Positions 50,220-60,099 are shown, counted from the stretch's first letter. The stretch is 64,000 nucleotides of DNA from Acidobacteriota bacterium (GCA_016195985.1 JACPYP010000018.1:1-64000); one strand, 5' to 3'. Numbers and translations: made by a program. Notes: generated from the sequence alone by a model not told the origin.

Positions 50220-51854
50220 CTACTTCCGTGGCTCCAGGTCGAGCGCTTTCCCGTCCACGGGGCCGGGCTTGAGGCCGAGCTCCCGGGCCAGGGTGGGAGC
50301 CAGATCCACGGTGCGCACGGGTTCGCGGCGCTCGCCCCCCTTCCAGGGGCCCCAGAAGATGAGGGGCACGCGCCGGTCGTAGCCGTTCGGGGTGCCGTGG
50401 TTGGCGATGTAGTCGGCGGGCGGAGTGCCGATGATCACGTAGGGCTTCACGGCGACGAGGATGTCACCGCTGCGTTCGGGGTGGAAGCTGCGGCGAAGCA
50501 GCACGCGGAGGCTGCTGTCCCGGGGGCTGCCCGTGGCGGTGGGATCGGTGGCCTTCATGTCCGCGGCGGTGAAGGCGTCGGCCACCTCGGGGCGGGCCTT
50601 CAGCCAGGCCAGGACCTGGCGGATGACCTCGCCCCGGTCCAGATTCGCGGCCTTGATCACCGCTTCATCCAGGTACAGGTCGTTGGGCTCCGGCGCGCTG
50701 AGCAGCAGGTCGTGGTCCGCCTTGAAGGTGGTGCGCAGATCCGCCTGGAGGGCTGCCATGAAAGGTTCGATGGCCAGGCGCCGGGCGGGAAAGCCCTGAT
50801 CGGCCAAAGCCTCTGCGGCATCAATCCCGCCGTGATCGGCGCAGAGCACCACCCAGGCGTCCGGGTGCTGCTGGTGCAGACGGTCCAGGAGGCGTCCCAG
50901 GGTGCGGTCCAGACGGTGCATCTGATCGCGCATCTCGGTGCCGAGGTTGCCATAGCTGTGGCCGACGTAGTCCGTGGCCGAGAAGCTGATGGCCAGCAGA
51001 TCGGTGCTGGGACCGCGTCCCAGGCGCTCGCCCTCGATCAGGGCCTCGGCAGCCTCCAGCGTCACCGTGTCGAGGAAGGGCGACCGGCGGAACCGGGTGT
51101 CGAAGCCCTTGTCGAGGGGCATGCCTGCGCCGTGGATGAGGCGGGGCAGGGCGCCGTTGCGCACCGTGGTGGTGCCGAAGGTCCACTGGGCCGTGCGGCC
51201 TTCGGGCGTGGAAGGATCCTTGGCCCACAGCCAGCTGTTGGTGGTGAAGCGCGACGAAAGATCCTGGTCGTAGCGGACCAGCCACTCGGGCAGGCGCGTT
51301 CCGTAGGCCGTGGAGCTGGTGAATCCCGGGGCGCCGGTGAACCAGAAGGCCCCGGTGGGCTTGCGGCCTGCCATCAGGATGGCCGCGCGGTCCTTGCCGG
51401 ACACGGAAAAGACACGGCTGCCGGGCACCTGGGCCTGGAGCCAATCCCCCAGGGCCTCGCCGAGGAAGCGGACGTTGGAGGAGCTGGCCTGGCCGGAGGC
51501 ATGCAGGGCCTTGGCGGCTGGGTCCTCCACGCAGTAGACCATCCGGCCATCGGCGCGGTCCATCCAGCGGTTCTCCACGATGCCGGTGTTCGCGGGGAAG
51601 CGGCCCGAGAGCAGCACGGAATGGCCGGGGCCCGTCTCGGTGAAGCCGTGGTCGTGGTAGGCCTCGGTGAAGAAGACGCCCTCCTTCCGCAGCCGGGCCA
51701 GCCCCCCCGTCAGTTCGGGGCCGTAGGTCTGCATGAGCTCCGCGGAGAACTGGTCCACGGAAATGACCACCACCAGTTTGGGGCGCTTGGCGGGCCCGGG
51801 CGCAGCCGTGAGGGCCGGAACCAGCAACAGGGAAGCGAGGGCCGGGCGCCGCAT
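50220..51854 (-). CDS. PafA-like alkaline phosphatase / phosphodiesterase family protein
   Basis: A secreted or periplasmic metalloenzyme of 544 residues with a signal peptide ([14 protein letters not shown]). The metal aspartate is in [10 protein letters not shown] and the nucleophile threonine is in [13 protein letters not shown], followed by [13 protein letters not shown]. Further ligands come from [11 protein letters not shown] and CADHGGIDA, and from [15 protein letters not shown] near the end. This is the phosphate-irrepressible alkaline phosphatase pattern (nucleophile Thr). Its ATG overlaps the TGA of the barrel gene upstream. Confidence 0.85.
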   Translation of the reverse strand: MRRPALASLLLVPALTAAPGPAKRPKLVVVISVDQFSAELMQTYGPELTGGLARLRKEGVFFTEAYHDHGFTETGPGHSVLLSGRFPANTGIVENRWMDRADGRMVYCVEDPAAKALHASGQASSSNVRFLGEALGDWLQAQVPGSRVFSVSGKDRAAILMAGRKPTGAFWFTGAPGFTSSTAYGTRLPEWLVRYDQDLSSRFTTNSWLWAKDPSTPEGRTAQWTFGTTTVRNGALPRLIHGAGMPLDKGFDTRFRRSPFLDTVTLEAAEALIEGERLGRGPSTDLLAISFSATDYVGHSYGNLGTEMRDQMHRLDRTLGRLLDRLHQQHPDAWVVLCADHGGIDAAEALADQGFPARRLAIEPFMAALQADLRTTFKADHDLLLSAPEPNDLYLDEAVIKAANLDRGEVIRQVLAWLKARPEVADAFTAADMKATDPTATGSPRDSSLRVLLRRSFHPERSGDILVAVKPYVIIGTPPADYIANHGTPNGYDRRVPLIFWGPWKGGERREPVRTVDLAPTLARELGLKPGPVDGKALDLEPRK

Positions 51855-52507
51855 CAGAAGGTCACCCCGGCGCCGAAGGTCCACATGCGTTCGAATTCCT
51901 GTCCGTTGCCCTGGGCGGTGAAGTAGGCGGCGAGGTCGGACACGCTGCTGAGTTTCACGGGGCGGTCCTTGGTGACGGGCTGCTGGTAGCTGGCCACCAC
52001 GTAGGGATGCACGACCACCGAGGGGATGCGCCAGCGGGCGCCCACGCGCAGCCAGGTCCGGCTCAGATCTTTGGCGCTGGAAGCTCCGGCGGTGTCCACG
52101 GTGTAGCGCTGGAAGCGCTGGATAAGGCCGATCTCGCCGGCGACGCCCACGAAGGGCACCCACACCTGGGCGTTCACATCCAGGCCCACGCCCTGCTGCT
52201 TGAGGGTGGTGCCTTGGGAGCCGCTGCCCTTGGCCAGGTTCCCGTCCGCCTTGAACTGGGAGTACTCCAGGCCGCCTTCCAGCTTCAGGAGCGGGCCGAT
52301 CTGGAAGAACTGGCGGTTGGCCGTGGCGATGAAGCCCTTGCCGGTGTCGAAGGTGCCGCCCACCAGCTGGCCGCTGCCGCTGAGCAGGGTCTGGGGCAGG
52401 CTCTGGCCCGTGGGGCGGGGCAGTTCCAGGCGCAGGTCCCACTGGGCGCAAAGGGGCAGGCTGACGAGGCAGAGGGGAAGGCAGAGGGGAAGGCAGGCAA
52501 GACGCAT
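51854..52507 (-). CDS. Small outer membrane beta-barrel-like protein
   Basis: A protein of 217 residues. ATG 52507 starts a signal peptide (LACLPLCLPLCLVSLPLCAQ). The mature part has alternating strands and ends in WTFGAGVTF, the barrel-terminal aromatic. No named family. Coupled to the phosphatase gene by ATGA; the two may function together at the envelope. Confidence 0.6.
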   Translation of the reverse strand: MRLACLPLCLPLCLVSLPLCAQWDLRLELPRPTGQSLPQTLLSGSGQLVGGTFDTGKGFIATANRQFFQIGPLLKLEGGLEYSQFKADGNLAKGSGSQGTTLKQQGVGLDVNAQVWVPFVGVAGEIGLIQRFQRYTVDTAGASSAKDLSRTWLRVGARWRIPSVVVHPYVVASYQQPVTKDRPVKLSSVSDLAAYFTAQGNGQEFERMWTFGAGVTF

Positions 52508-52568
52508 GAAGGCTCCAGCAGAACCTTCGATCATACCCCCGGGCCAGAGCGAGTCCGCGCGCGGAAAG

Positions 52569-53144
52569 TCACTTCCATTTGATGCTGCAGCCCCGGCTCG
52601 GGATCTGGTCCCGGGGAATGGGGCGCCCAGCCAGCAGGGCCTCGGTGGCCGACTCCAGGTCCCGCACGGTCACCTTGGCGGGATCCCTCCAGCTGTCGTC
52701 CATGCGGCCCCGGTAGACCAGCTTCCTGGTGCCATCGAAAAGGAAGAAGTCCGGCGTGCACACGGCACCGAAGGCCCTGGTCACGGTCTGCGGCGCGTCC
52801 TTCAGGTAGGCGAACGTGAAACCCTGGCCCTTGGCTTGGGCCTGCATATCCGCCAGGGATTCCTTCGCATGCGCGTCGACGTCGTTGGCGTTGATGCCGA
52901 ACACTGCGACCCGGCCTGCGTACCTGGCGGCATAGGTCTGGATGCGGGCCTGGGTGGCCATGACGTAGGGGCATTCCGTGCTGAGGAAGACGACCAGCAT
53001 CGGACCGCTGGCGGCCGGGCCGTGGGTCCTGCCGTCGGTGCCGGGCAGGTTGAAGGCAGGACACGGGTCGCCCAGCTTCAACGCGGGCGGGGCCTGGGCG
53101 ATCAGCGTTGAAGCGCACAGGAGCAGGGGCAGGAGCGGTCTCAT
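52569..53144 (-). CDS. Exported thioredoxin-like (redoxin) protein
   Basis: A protein of 191 residues with signal peptide (LLPLLLCASTLIAQ) and a thioredoxin/AhpC-TSA fold: DPCPAFNLPGTDG, VVFLSTECPYVMA, GAVCTPDFFLFD and YRGRMDDSW. The C-terminus is GCSIKWK. The active-site motif is S-T-E-C, so only the second cysteine of the CxxC is left, unlike its tandem neighbour. It is coupled to that paralogue by ATGA. Confidence 0.75.
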   Translation of the reverse strand: MRPLLPLLLCASTLIAQAPPALKLGDPCPAFNLPGTDGRTHGPAASGPMLVVFLSTECPYVMATQARIQTYAARYAGRVAVFGINANDVDAHAKESLADMQAQAKGQGFTFAYLKDAPQTVTRAFGAVCTPDFFLFDGTRKLVYRGRMDDSWRDPAKVTVRDLESATEALLAGRPIPRDQIPSRGCSIKWK

Positions 53145-53689
53145 CGGGACCTCCACTTGATGCTGCAACCCATGCTGGGATGTTGGGGATCCAGGGGGTC
53201 GCGGCCGGCAAGGGTTCCCTCGATGGCCTCCTTCAATTCGCGGCGGGAGACGCGGGAGGCGTCCTTCCAGTTGTCGTCCAGGCGGCCCCGGTAGACCAGG
53301 CGGCGGTGGGAATCGTAGAGGAAGTAGTCCGGCGTGCACACGGCGCCCATGGCCCGGGCGACGGCCTGCTCCTCGTCCCACAGGTAGGGGAAGGCATAGC
53401 CCTTCTCCCGGGCCCGGGCGCGCATGGCCTCGAAGCTGTCGTCGGGGTAGGCCACCGCATCGTTGGAATTGATGCCCACCACGGCGCAGCTTCCCGCGTA
53501 GGCCTTGGCGAGGTCGTTGAGGCGGTCGTCGATGGCCTGCACGTAGGGGCAGTGGTTGCACATGACCACCACCAGCAGGGCGGGCGTGTGGAAGTCGTGG
53601 AGCGACCAAAGCCGCCCGTCCACGCCGGGCAGGGTGAAGTCGGGGCAGGCCGTGCCGAGGGGAACCATGGTGGATTCCGTGAGTGCCAT
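53141..53689 (-). CDS. Thioredoxin-family protein, cytoplasmic paralogue
   Basis: A protein of 182 residues with no signal peptide. The redox motif is CNHCPYV (CxxC), then GAVCTPDYFLYD, YRGRLDDNWKD and the C-terminal MGCSIKW. It shares at least half its positions with the exported protein encoded immediately downstream, so the pair arose by duplication with later change of location and active site. First gene of that two-gene unit. Confidence 0.8.
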   Translation of the reverse strand: MALTESTMVPLGTACPDFTLPGVDGRLWSLHDFHTPALLVVVMCNHCPYVQAIDDRLNDLAKAYAGSCAVVGINSNDAVAYPDDSFEAMRARAREKGYAFPYLWDEEQAVARAMGAVCTPDYFLYDSHRRLVYRGRLDDNWKDASRVSRRELKEAIEGTLAGRDPLDPQHPSMGCSIKWRSR

Positions 53690-53746
53690 GGGGGCCTCCG
53701 GGAAGTGCCCCCAAGCATACGCCGGGGGGGCAGGCCCCGTGTCACG

Positions 53747-53774
53747 AAGAAGCCCCGGCGGACCGGGGCTTCTT
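53747..53774 (-). terminator. Terminator of the prolyl oligopeptidase gene
   Basis: Perfect 12-base arms AAGAAGCCCCGG and CCGGGGCTTCTT (53747-53758 and 53763-53774) with a 4-base loop, 18 bases past the stop at 53793. Same core as 42271 and 44027. Confidence 0.85.
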
Positions 53775-53792
53775 GGCGGGGCTAGCGGCGGG

Positions 53793-55895
53793 TTACTTGA
53801 GCTGCTGCCAGAGGAAGGTGAAGGCCAGGGCGTTCATCTGGGCGCTCTGGGCGTTGTTGGCGGCGCCGCCGTGGCCGCCCTCGATGTTCTCGAAGTAGCG
53901 CACGTCGAAGCCCAGATCCTTCATCTTGGCCATCATCTTGCGCGCGTGGCCGGGATGCACGCGGTCATCGCGGGTGGAGGTCATGAAGAGGGTCGGGGGG
54001 TATTTCTCCGTGGCCTTCACGTTCTGGTAGGGGGAGAAGGTCTGGATGTAGGCCCATTCTTCCGCCTTGTCGGGATCGCCGTACTCGGCCATCCAGGAGG
54101 CCCCGGCGAGCAGATGGGAGTAGCGCTTCATGTCCAGCAGGGGCACCTGGCAGACCACGGCGCCGAAGAGCTTGGGATACAGCGTGATCATGTTGCCCAT
54201 GAGCAGGCCGCCGTTGCTGCCGCCCTGGGTGCCCAGGTGCTTGGGCGCGGTGACTTTGCGGGCGATGAGATCCTCCGCCACGGCGGAGAAGTCTTCATAG
54301 GCGCGGTGGCGCTTTTCCTTCAGGGCCGCCTGGTGCCAGCGGGGGCCGTATTCGCCGCCGCCGCGGATGTTGGCCACCACGTAGACGCCGCCCTGGGTGA
54401 GCCAGGCGCGGCCGATGCCGGCGCTGTAGCCGGGCGTGAGGGACACCTCGAAGCCGCCGTAGCCGTAGAGCAGGGTGGGATTGGCGCCGTCGAGCTTGAG
54501 GCCCTTCTTGGCGATCTGGAAGTAGGGCACCTTGGTGCCGTCTTTGCTGGCGGCGAAGTGCTGAGTGACCTCAAGGCCGCTGGCGTGGAAGAAGGCGGGC
54601 AGCTCCTTCAGCTTGGAAGGCGCCTGGCCGATGGCGCCGTGCAGCAGGGTGGTGGGCGTGAGGTAGCCGCTGGTGACCATGAAGTAATCGTCGTTCTCAT
54701 CGGCATCCACGGCGCCCATGGAGACGGTGGCGTAGCCGGGGGCGCCGGGCAGGGCCTTGCGGGACCAGCCGTCCTTTCCAGGGGTGAGCACGGTCAGGGT
54801 GTTCTTCACGTCTTCGAGCACGTTGAGGATCAGGTGGTGGCGGGTCCAGCTGGAGCCCGCGAGGGAGGTGCGCGGCGTGGGCTCGAAGAGCACCGTGAGA
54901 TCGCGCTTGCCCTTCATGTAGTCGTCGAATTTCGCCACCAGCAGCGAGCCAGCGGCATAGGTCTTCCCGTTCACGATCCAGGCCGAGCGGGGCTCGATCA
55001 TCAGCCATTCGCGGTGCGGCCGGGCCGTGGCATCCTCGGGCACATCCACCTTCTGCAGCTTGCCGTCCTTGGCGCGGAGGAAGAGTTCGCCCCTGTAGAA
55101 GGCCGGGCTGCGGTAGACGAAGTGGCGCTCGAAGCCCTTGGTGTCGTCGTAGTAGGCGTTGACGGACATGTCCGTGGCCTTGCCCTCGTAGACCGGCCCG
55201 GCGGCGGACAGAGGCGTGCCGCGCTTCCAGAGCTTGACGATGCGGGGATAGCCGGAGGTGGTCATGGAGCCGGGGCCGAAATCCGTGGAGACATAGACGC
55301 TGTCCTTGTCGATCCAGGAGAGGCTGCCCTTGGATTCGGGCAGCTCGAAGCCGCCCTTCACGAAGGCGCGGGTGTCCAGGTCGAACTCGCGCACCACGCC
55401 CGCATCGGCGCCGCCGCGGGAGAGGTTCACCAGCACGTGGCGCCAGCCGCCGGCCTTGAGGATCTGGGCGCCATGCCAGACCCAGTTCTCCTTTTCGGCC
55501 TTGTTCAGCGCGTCGAGATCGAGAATGACGTCCCACTTGGGCTGGGGCTTGCGGTATTCCTCCAGCGTGGTGCGGCGCCAGACGCCCTGGGGGTTCTTTT
55601 CGTCCCGCCAGAAGTTGTAGTAGTAGGGTCCTGTCTTGTTGACGAAGGCGATGCGTTCCTTTGAATCCATGATCTTCAGAAGATCGGCCTTCAGGGCGGC
55701 GAAGCCCGGGGCCTCGGCCAGCTCCTTGCCGGATTCGGCGTTGCGCGCCTTGACCCAGTCCAGGGCCTTGGCGCCAGTGACCTCCTCCAGCCACAGGTAG
55801 GGATCTTCCGGTGCGGGAGCAGGCTTGGGCTCCTGGGCCGCAAGGGAACCGGCCATGCAGAAGCCGAGTGCGAGGGTGATCCAGAGGTGTTTCAT
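53793..55895 (-). CDS. Exported prolyl oligopeptidase (S9A)
   Basis: A serine peptidase of 700 residues with a signal peptide (WITLALGFCMAGSLAAQE). A beta-propeller covers about 40-440. The catalytic domain follows with GGEYGPRWH, the nucleophile S in GGSNGGLL, D in STRDDRVHPGH and H in EGGHGGAA. It hydrolyses proline-containing peptides outside the cytoplasm. ATG 55895 fits the signal peptide start. Monocistronic. Confidence 0.9.
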   Translation of the reverse strand: MKHLWITLALGFCMAGSLAAQEPKPAPAPEDPYLWLEEVTGAKALDWVKARNAESGKELAEAPGFAALKADLLKIMDSKERIAFVNKTGPYYYNFWRDEKNPQGVWRRTTLEEYRKPQPKWDVILDLDALNKAEKENWVWHGAQILKAGGWRHVLVNLSRGGADAGVVREFDLDTRAFVKGGFELPESKGSLSWIDKDSVYVSTDFGPGSMTTSGYPRIVKLWKRGTPLSAAGPVYEGKATDMSVNAYYDDTKGFERHFVYRSPAFYRGELFLRAKDGKLQKVDVPEDATARPHREWLMIEPRSAWIVNGKTYAAGSLLVAKFDDYMKGKRDLTVLFEPTPRTSLAGSSWTRHHLILNVLEDVKNTLTVLTPGKDGWSRKALPGAPGYATVSMGAVDADENDDYFMVTSGYLTPTTLLHGAIGQAPSKLKELPAFFHASGLEVTQHFAASKDGTKVPYFQIAKKGLKLDGANPTLLYGYGGFEVSLTPGYSAGIGRAWLTQGGVYVVANIRGGGEYGPRWHQAALKEKRHRAYEDFSAVAEDLIARKVTAPKHLGTQGGSNGGLLMGNMITLYPKLFGAVVCQVPLLDMKRYSHLLAGASWMAEYGDPDKAEEWAYIQTFSPYQNVKATEKYPPTLFMTSTRDDRVHPGHARKMMAKMKDLGFDVRYFENIEGGHGGAANNAQSAQMNALAFTFLWQQLK

Positions 55896-56085
55896 AGGCG
55901 CTCCGTGGCGGCCGGTTGGGAAAGACAGGTTGCGCGTCTGCGCAGGCGCTCCCAGCATAGCGGCCCTGGGGGCTTGGCGTTCGGCGGGCTACTTCCTTGA
56001 AAACAGGGGAGCTCGCCACCCGCCGTCATTTATTTGACTTGACCGGGAGGCCCCTGCATCTAGGCTAATTCCAACCAAGGAGTTT

Positions 56086-57516
56086 ATGACTCAGCTGCCG
56101 CGCCTTCACTGGTCCACCCTCGGGGACGACACCGGGGGGCTGGAGCATCGGTGGGCGGCCCTGTGGAATGTCAGCGTGGATCGTGGTACCGCGCCGGCTC
56201 TGGCCCCCAAGGATGTGGACCTGTGGGTGATCAGCGCCAAGGGCGCCTGGCCGCCGCCGGAGCTGAACCGCATGATGGCCGAGGTGGCCGCCCTGCCCAT
56301 CCTGTTGGGCCTGAAGCCGGATGCGGCGTCCATGGATCCCAAGGCCCTGTCGGAGTGGGGTTCCTTAGGCTCGGTGCGATGGGGCCTGCTGGGGCCCGAG
56401 CCCCCCATGCCGGGCCTCCGCCCCCGCTCGGGCACCACCACCCAGCTGAGTGCCTCCCAGGCCCTGGCTTTCGGCCTCGTCGGCACCAGCGTGGCCATGC
56501 AGGATGTGCTGGCCCGGGCCCGGGCCGCCGCCGCCACCCGCGCCACGGTGCTGCTGCTGGGGGAAAGCGGTACGGGCAAAGAGGTCATCGCCCGGGCCAT
56601 CCACCGCATGAGCGCGGACAGCGCCGAGGCCTTCGTGGCCGTCCATTGCGGCGCCATTCCCGAGAACCTGCTGGAATCCGAACTCTTCGGCTACAACAAG
56701 GGCGCCTTCACCGATGCCCGCAAGGACACCCCCGGCAAGTTCCGCGAGGCCCATGGCGGCACCATCTTCCTGGATGAAGTGGGCACCATGCCCCTGGGCG
56801 CCCAGGTTCGCCTGCTGCGGGTGCTGCAGGAACGGGAAGTGCAACCCCTGGGCGGCGGCGCGCCCGTGAAGGTGGAAGTGCGGGTGGTGACCGCCTCCAA
56901 CGTGGATCTCTGGAAAAAGGTACAGGAGGGCTCTTTCCGCGAGGATCTCTTCTACCGGCTGGAAGTGGTGCCCATCACCCTGCCGCCTCTGCGAGCCCGC
57001 CGGGAGGAGGTCCCCTTCCTGGCCCAGCATTTCCTCAATCGCAAAGCCCGCGAACACGGTCTCTATCCCAAGGCCCTGCACCCGTCCGTGGATCCCCTGC
57101 TCATGTCCCTGCCCTGGCCGGGCAACGTGCGCCAGTTGGAGAACGCCATCGAACGGGCCATCGTCTTGTCGGGCACCCGCCCCGTGCTGACCCGGGAGGA
57201 CTTCGCCTTTTTGGCGGAGCGCATGGGAGAGGCGCCATCGGCTGGAACTCCGGCCGTCCCCTTCGCGTCGGTGCCTGCGGAGGCTTTCGCCCCGGCGCCT
57301 GCCCAGGCCTTCGGCATGGATTTGCCCGCGGAAGGGCTGGATCTCAACCAGGTCGTGTCGGATATGGAAAAGACGCTCATGCTCCAAAGCCTGGCCATCA
57401 CCCGGGGCAACAAGAAGCGAGCCGCCGACCTGCTGGGCCTCAAGCGGACCACCTTCCTGGAAAAGATGAAGCGGCTCGATCTGGAAGATCCGGAAGCCGC
57501 CGAGACCGTCGAGTAG
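56086..57516 (+). CDS. Sigma-54-type transcriptional activator (NtrC family, orphan N-domain)
   Basis: A protein of 476 residues. Residues 1-120 are an N-terminal domain without a recognisable receiver or PAS fold. The AAA+ domain has Walker A GESGTGKE (159-166), Walker [10 protein letters not shown] and the arginine-finger region [12 protein letters not shown]. The sigma-54 contact loop reads GAFTDA (206-211) where GAFTGA is usual. A Fis-type helix-turn-helix ends the chain ([21 protein letters not shown]). RBS aaggag before ATG. Targets unknown; it may activate genes elsewhere. Confidence 0.85.
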   Translation: MTQLPRLHWSTLGDDTGGLEHRWAALWNVSVDRGTAPALAPKDVDLWVISAKGAWPPPELNRMMAEVAALPILLGLKPDAASMDPKALSEWGSLGSVRWGLLGPEPPMPGLRPRSGTTTQLSASQALAFGLVGTSVAMQDVLARARAAAATRATVLLLGESGTGKEVIARAIHRMSADSAEAFVAVHCGAIPENLLESELFGYNKGAFTDARKDTPGKFREAHGGTIFLDEVGTMPLGAQVRLLRVLQEREVQPLGGGAPVKVEVRVVTASNVDLWKKVQEGSFREDLFYRLEVVPITLPPLRARREEVPFLAQHFLNRKAREHGLYPKALHPSVDPLLMSLPWPGNVRQLENAIERAIVLSGTRPVLTREDFAFLAERMGEAPSAGTPAVPFASVPAEAFAPAPAQAFGMDLPAEGLDLNQVVSDMEKTLMLQSLAITRGNKKRAADLLGLKRTTFLEKMKRLDLEDPEAAETVE

Positions 57517-57533
57517 CCCCGGCCGGAAAAGAA

Positions 57534-57559
57534 CGCGGGGGAACCCCCGTTCCCCCGCG
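57534..57559 (+). terminator. Terminator of the sigma-54-type activator gene
   Basis: Perfect 11-base arms CGCGGGGGAAC (57534-57544) and GTTCCCCCGCG (57549-57559), 18 bases past the stop. Confidence 0.75.
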
Positions 57560-57667
57560 GCATACCCCCCCAATGCTTCCCACTCACATGCGGGCGTCTG
57601 GCCGTCCGCACCCTCTACGTGCAGTCCATGGCGCGATGGTTCCCGGGGCGGGTGTTAATCTTGGCGA

Positions 57668-58537
57668 ATGGTACAGGCGACGCACCTGAGGTGGAAGCTG
57701 GAGGTCCCCGACCCCCAGGAGGAGGCGCTTTGCGCCTGGTTGGACGAGGAGGGCTCCTCGGCCTTCTACCGGGAAGCGGACCCGCCGCGGGCCTGTTTTG
57801 CCTATTTCCCGCCCGGCCAGGCCGTTCCCGACCCGGTGGGCCTGGGGCGCTTTCCCGGAGTGGTTCTGTTGGAAGCGGAGGCCTTCGGCGACGAGGACTG
57901 GCTGGCCAAGAGCCGGGAGGGCTTCGATTCCTTCAAGGTGGGCTCACGGTTCCACGTGCGGCCCCTCTGGGATGACAGGCCGGGCCCCGAAGGCCGCATC
58001 GACCTGGTGGTGAACCCGGGCCTGGCCTTCGGCACTGGCGGCCACGAAACCACCCGCCTTTGCATGGAACTGCTGGAGGAACTCGGCGCCGAAAAGCGTC
58101 TGGAAGGGCCCATCCTCGACATCGGGTCGGGCACGGGCATCCTCTCCCTGGCTGCCTTTCTGCTGGGCGGAAGGCAGATCTCGGCCTTCGACATCGATCC
58201 CGACTGCGGCCCGGCCATGGACGAGCTGATCCAGCTCAATGCCCACCTGCTCAAGGGCGCCAAGCCTTACGACAGCTTCGTGGGCACCCTGGACCACCCC
58301 CGGGTGGCCGGTCCTTATCCGGGCCTGCTGGCCAACATCCTGCTGGTGACCATTCAGGACCTGCTGCCGCGCATGGCCGAAGTGTCCGCCCCGGGCGGCT
58401 GGCTCATCGCCAGCGGCATCCTGGCTGAGTGCACCGACGAGGCCCTGGTCAGCCTGGCCGCCCAAGGATTCAGGCCCGACAAAGTGGTGAAGGAGGGCGA
58501 GTGGATCGCCATCCTGGCGACGCGGGTGGCAGCATGA
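57668..58537 (+). CDS. prmA: Ribosomal protein L11 methyltransferase
   Basis: A SAM-dependent methyltransferase of 289 residues. The N-terminal substrate-recognition domain (about 1-90) is followed by AFGTGGHETTRLCMELL, the PrmA-specific block, and the SAM motif ILDIGSGTGILSLAA with the acidic AFDIDPD. The motif N-P-P-Y region appears as LANILLVTIQDL, as in PrmA. It trimethylates ribosomal protein L11. Confidence 0.9.
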   Translation: MVQATHLRWKLEVPDPQEEALCAWLDEEGSSAFYREADPPRACFAYFPPGQAVPDPVGLGRFPGVVLLEAEAFGDEDWLAKSREGFDSFKVGSRFHVRPLWDDRPGPEGRIDLVVNPGLAFGTGGHETTRLCMELLEELGAEKRLEGPILDIGSGTGILSLAAFLLGGRQISAFDIDPDCGPAMDELIQLNAHLLKGAKPYDSFVGTLDHPRVAGPYPGLLANILLVTIQDLLPRMAEVSAPGGWLIASGILAECTDEALVSLAAQGFRPDKVVKEGEWIAILATRVAA

Positions 58538-58545
58538 ACGGACTT

Positions 58546-58648
58546 ACCACGGAGACCCAGAGGGCACCGGGAAAAGCGCACGGAGACTTGTTTCAGCCTC
58601 CGGTCCTTTCTCCGTGTCATGCCTTCGTGTCCTCCGTGTCTTCGTGGT
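58546..58648. repeat. Imperfect palindromic intergenic repeat
   Basis: The 118-base gap between prmA and murI is largely filled by an inverted set of CACGGAG/CTCCGTG words. Outer arms are ACCACGGAGAC (58546-58556) and GTCTTCGTGGT (58638-58648), 10 of 11 complementary; further copies lie near 58578-58586 and 58611-58617 and 58632-58639. Such sequences recur in many genomes as interspersed palindromes. Confidence 0.55.
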
Positions 58649-58655
58649 GGTCCTT

Positions 58656-59447
58656 ATGAATCGCTCTGACCGCCCCATCGGCGTCTTCGATTCCGGCATC
58701 GGCGGGCTCACCGTCATCCATGCCCTGCGCCAGTTCCTGCCCCAGGAAGATCTGGTCTACCTGGGGGACACGGCCCGCCTGCCCTACGGCAGCAAGAGCC
58801 ATCGCACCATCGAGCGCTATACCCTGCAGATGGGCGAGCTGCTCCAGCGCGCGGAACCCAAGCTCATCGTCATCGCATGCAACACGGCCAGCGCCCACGG
58901 ACTGCCAGCCCTGCAAGCCGTGAGCCCCTGCCCCGTCATCGGCGTCATCGAGCCTGGCGCCGAGGCCGCTGCCGAGCAGAGCGGGCCCGTGGGCGTCATC
59001 GGAACCCTGGCCACCGTGGGCAGCGCCGCCTACGACACGGCCATCCGCCGCCACGATCCGGATCGCGTCATCCACAGCGTGGCCTGCCCCCTGCTGGTGC
59101 CTCTGGCGGAAGAGGGCTGGTTCGACGATCCGGTCACCGACACCATTTGCCGCCGCTACTTGAATCAGCTGCCTTTCGAAGTGAAGACCGTGGTGCTGGG
59201 CTGCACCCACTACCCGACGCTCATGACCAGCCTGGAGCGCAGCCGCCCCGGCACCCACTGGATCGACAGCGGCCGCGTCACCGCCAAGGCCGTGGACCGC
59301 CTTCTCCAAGGCCACCTGGGCTACCGCACTGCCAGCGCCCGTGGCGCCCTGCGGGTGCAGCTCACGGATGCCAGCAGCCGCCTGAAGGAAGTGGGCAGCC
59401 GGTTTCTGGAAGAGGTGCTGGGCGAGGTGGAAGTGGTCGAGATCTAG
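58656..59447 (+). CDS. murI: Glutamate racemase
   Basis: A cofactor-independent racemase of 263 residues that makes D-glutamate for peptidoglycan. FDSGIGGLTV opens the chain; the two catalytic cysteines are C75 in ACNTAS and C183 in GCTHYP, each with the expected context. ATG 58656 is used because the frame upstream runs into the intergenic repeat. Ribosome binding site weak. Confidence 0.95.
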   Translation: MNRSDRPIGVFDSGIGGLTVIHALRQFLPQEDLVYLGDTARLPYGSKSHRTIERYTLQMGELLQRAEPKLIVIACNTASAHGLPALQAVSPCPVIGVIEPGAEAAAEQSGPVGVIGTLATVGSAAYDTAIRRHDPDRVIHSVACPLLVPLAEEGWFDDPVTDTICRRYLNQLPFEVKTVVLGCTHYPTLMTSLERSRPGTHWIDSGRVTAKAVDRLLQGHLGYRTASARGALRVQLTDASSRLKEVGSRFLEEVLGEVEVVEI

Positions 59448-59466
59448 CTGGACGGGAGAGATGGGC

Positions 59467-60099
59467 ATGAAGAGTTGGATGGCAATCCTGCTGCTTGCGG
59501 TATTCCTGGGCTGTGCGAGACCCGCCTATGACTGGAGGAGTCCCGCGGGAGCCCTCCCGCCGGTCATTCTCCGAGTGGAGGTGGATCCGAAGGTTCCCGA
59601 TCGCGAGGCCATCCAGCGCATCTACCCGCCCATCATCCAGGCTTACTTGGCCGATTGGTTGCCCATGGTATCTGAAACGCCTTCGACTCCGGCGGAGGCG
59701 ATCTATCTCAATCTGTACATCAGCTGCCAGTGTGAAGGCGCCTTCATCAGAAACGCCAACGGAACCATGAAACTCCTGGAGATCTTCGATAAGGATGCTC
59801 GGAGGGACAAGGCGCCGGATCCGGACCATGTGCAGACCCAACGTCTGGGCTACCAGGTCGATGACATGCAAGGATCCCTGTCTATCCACGCACCCCAAAC
59901 CTGGAAGCAGCCCTACAAGAGCCTGTTCTTGAAGACCTTTGTCGCGCATTACATGGATCCCCTCTCCAATGACGCGCGGCTCGTCCGTTCCAATGTCCAA
60001 GCGGAACAGGCCCGAGGGCTGGCCCGGTGGATGGTGGCGGACCTCCAGCAAGTGGGCCTGGCCTCGAAGGCTCCGGTGCTGAAGACCTCAGCCCCGTGA
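59467..60099 (+). CDS. Lipoprotein of unknown function
   Basis: A protein of 210 residues. The lipobox is LAVFLGC, giving a lipidated cysteine about residue 16. ATG 59467 is preferred over 59461 because gggagag (59454-59460) abuts the latter. The rest is mixed alpha/beta with a CQCEG segment and no family recognised. Its 3' end overlaps the convergent histidine kinase gene by 12 bases. Confidence 0.65.
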   Translation: MKSWMAILLLAVFLGCARPAYDWRSPAGALPPVILRVEVDPKVPDREAIQRIYPPIIQAYLADWLPMVSETPSTPAEAIYLNLYISCQCEGAFIRNANGTMKLLEIFDKDARRDKAPDPDHVQTQRLGYQVDDMQGSLSIHAPQTWKQPYKSLFLKTFVAHYMDPLSNDARLVRSNVQAEQARGLARWMVADLQQVGLASKAPVLKTSAP

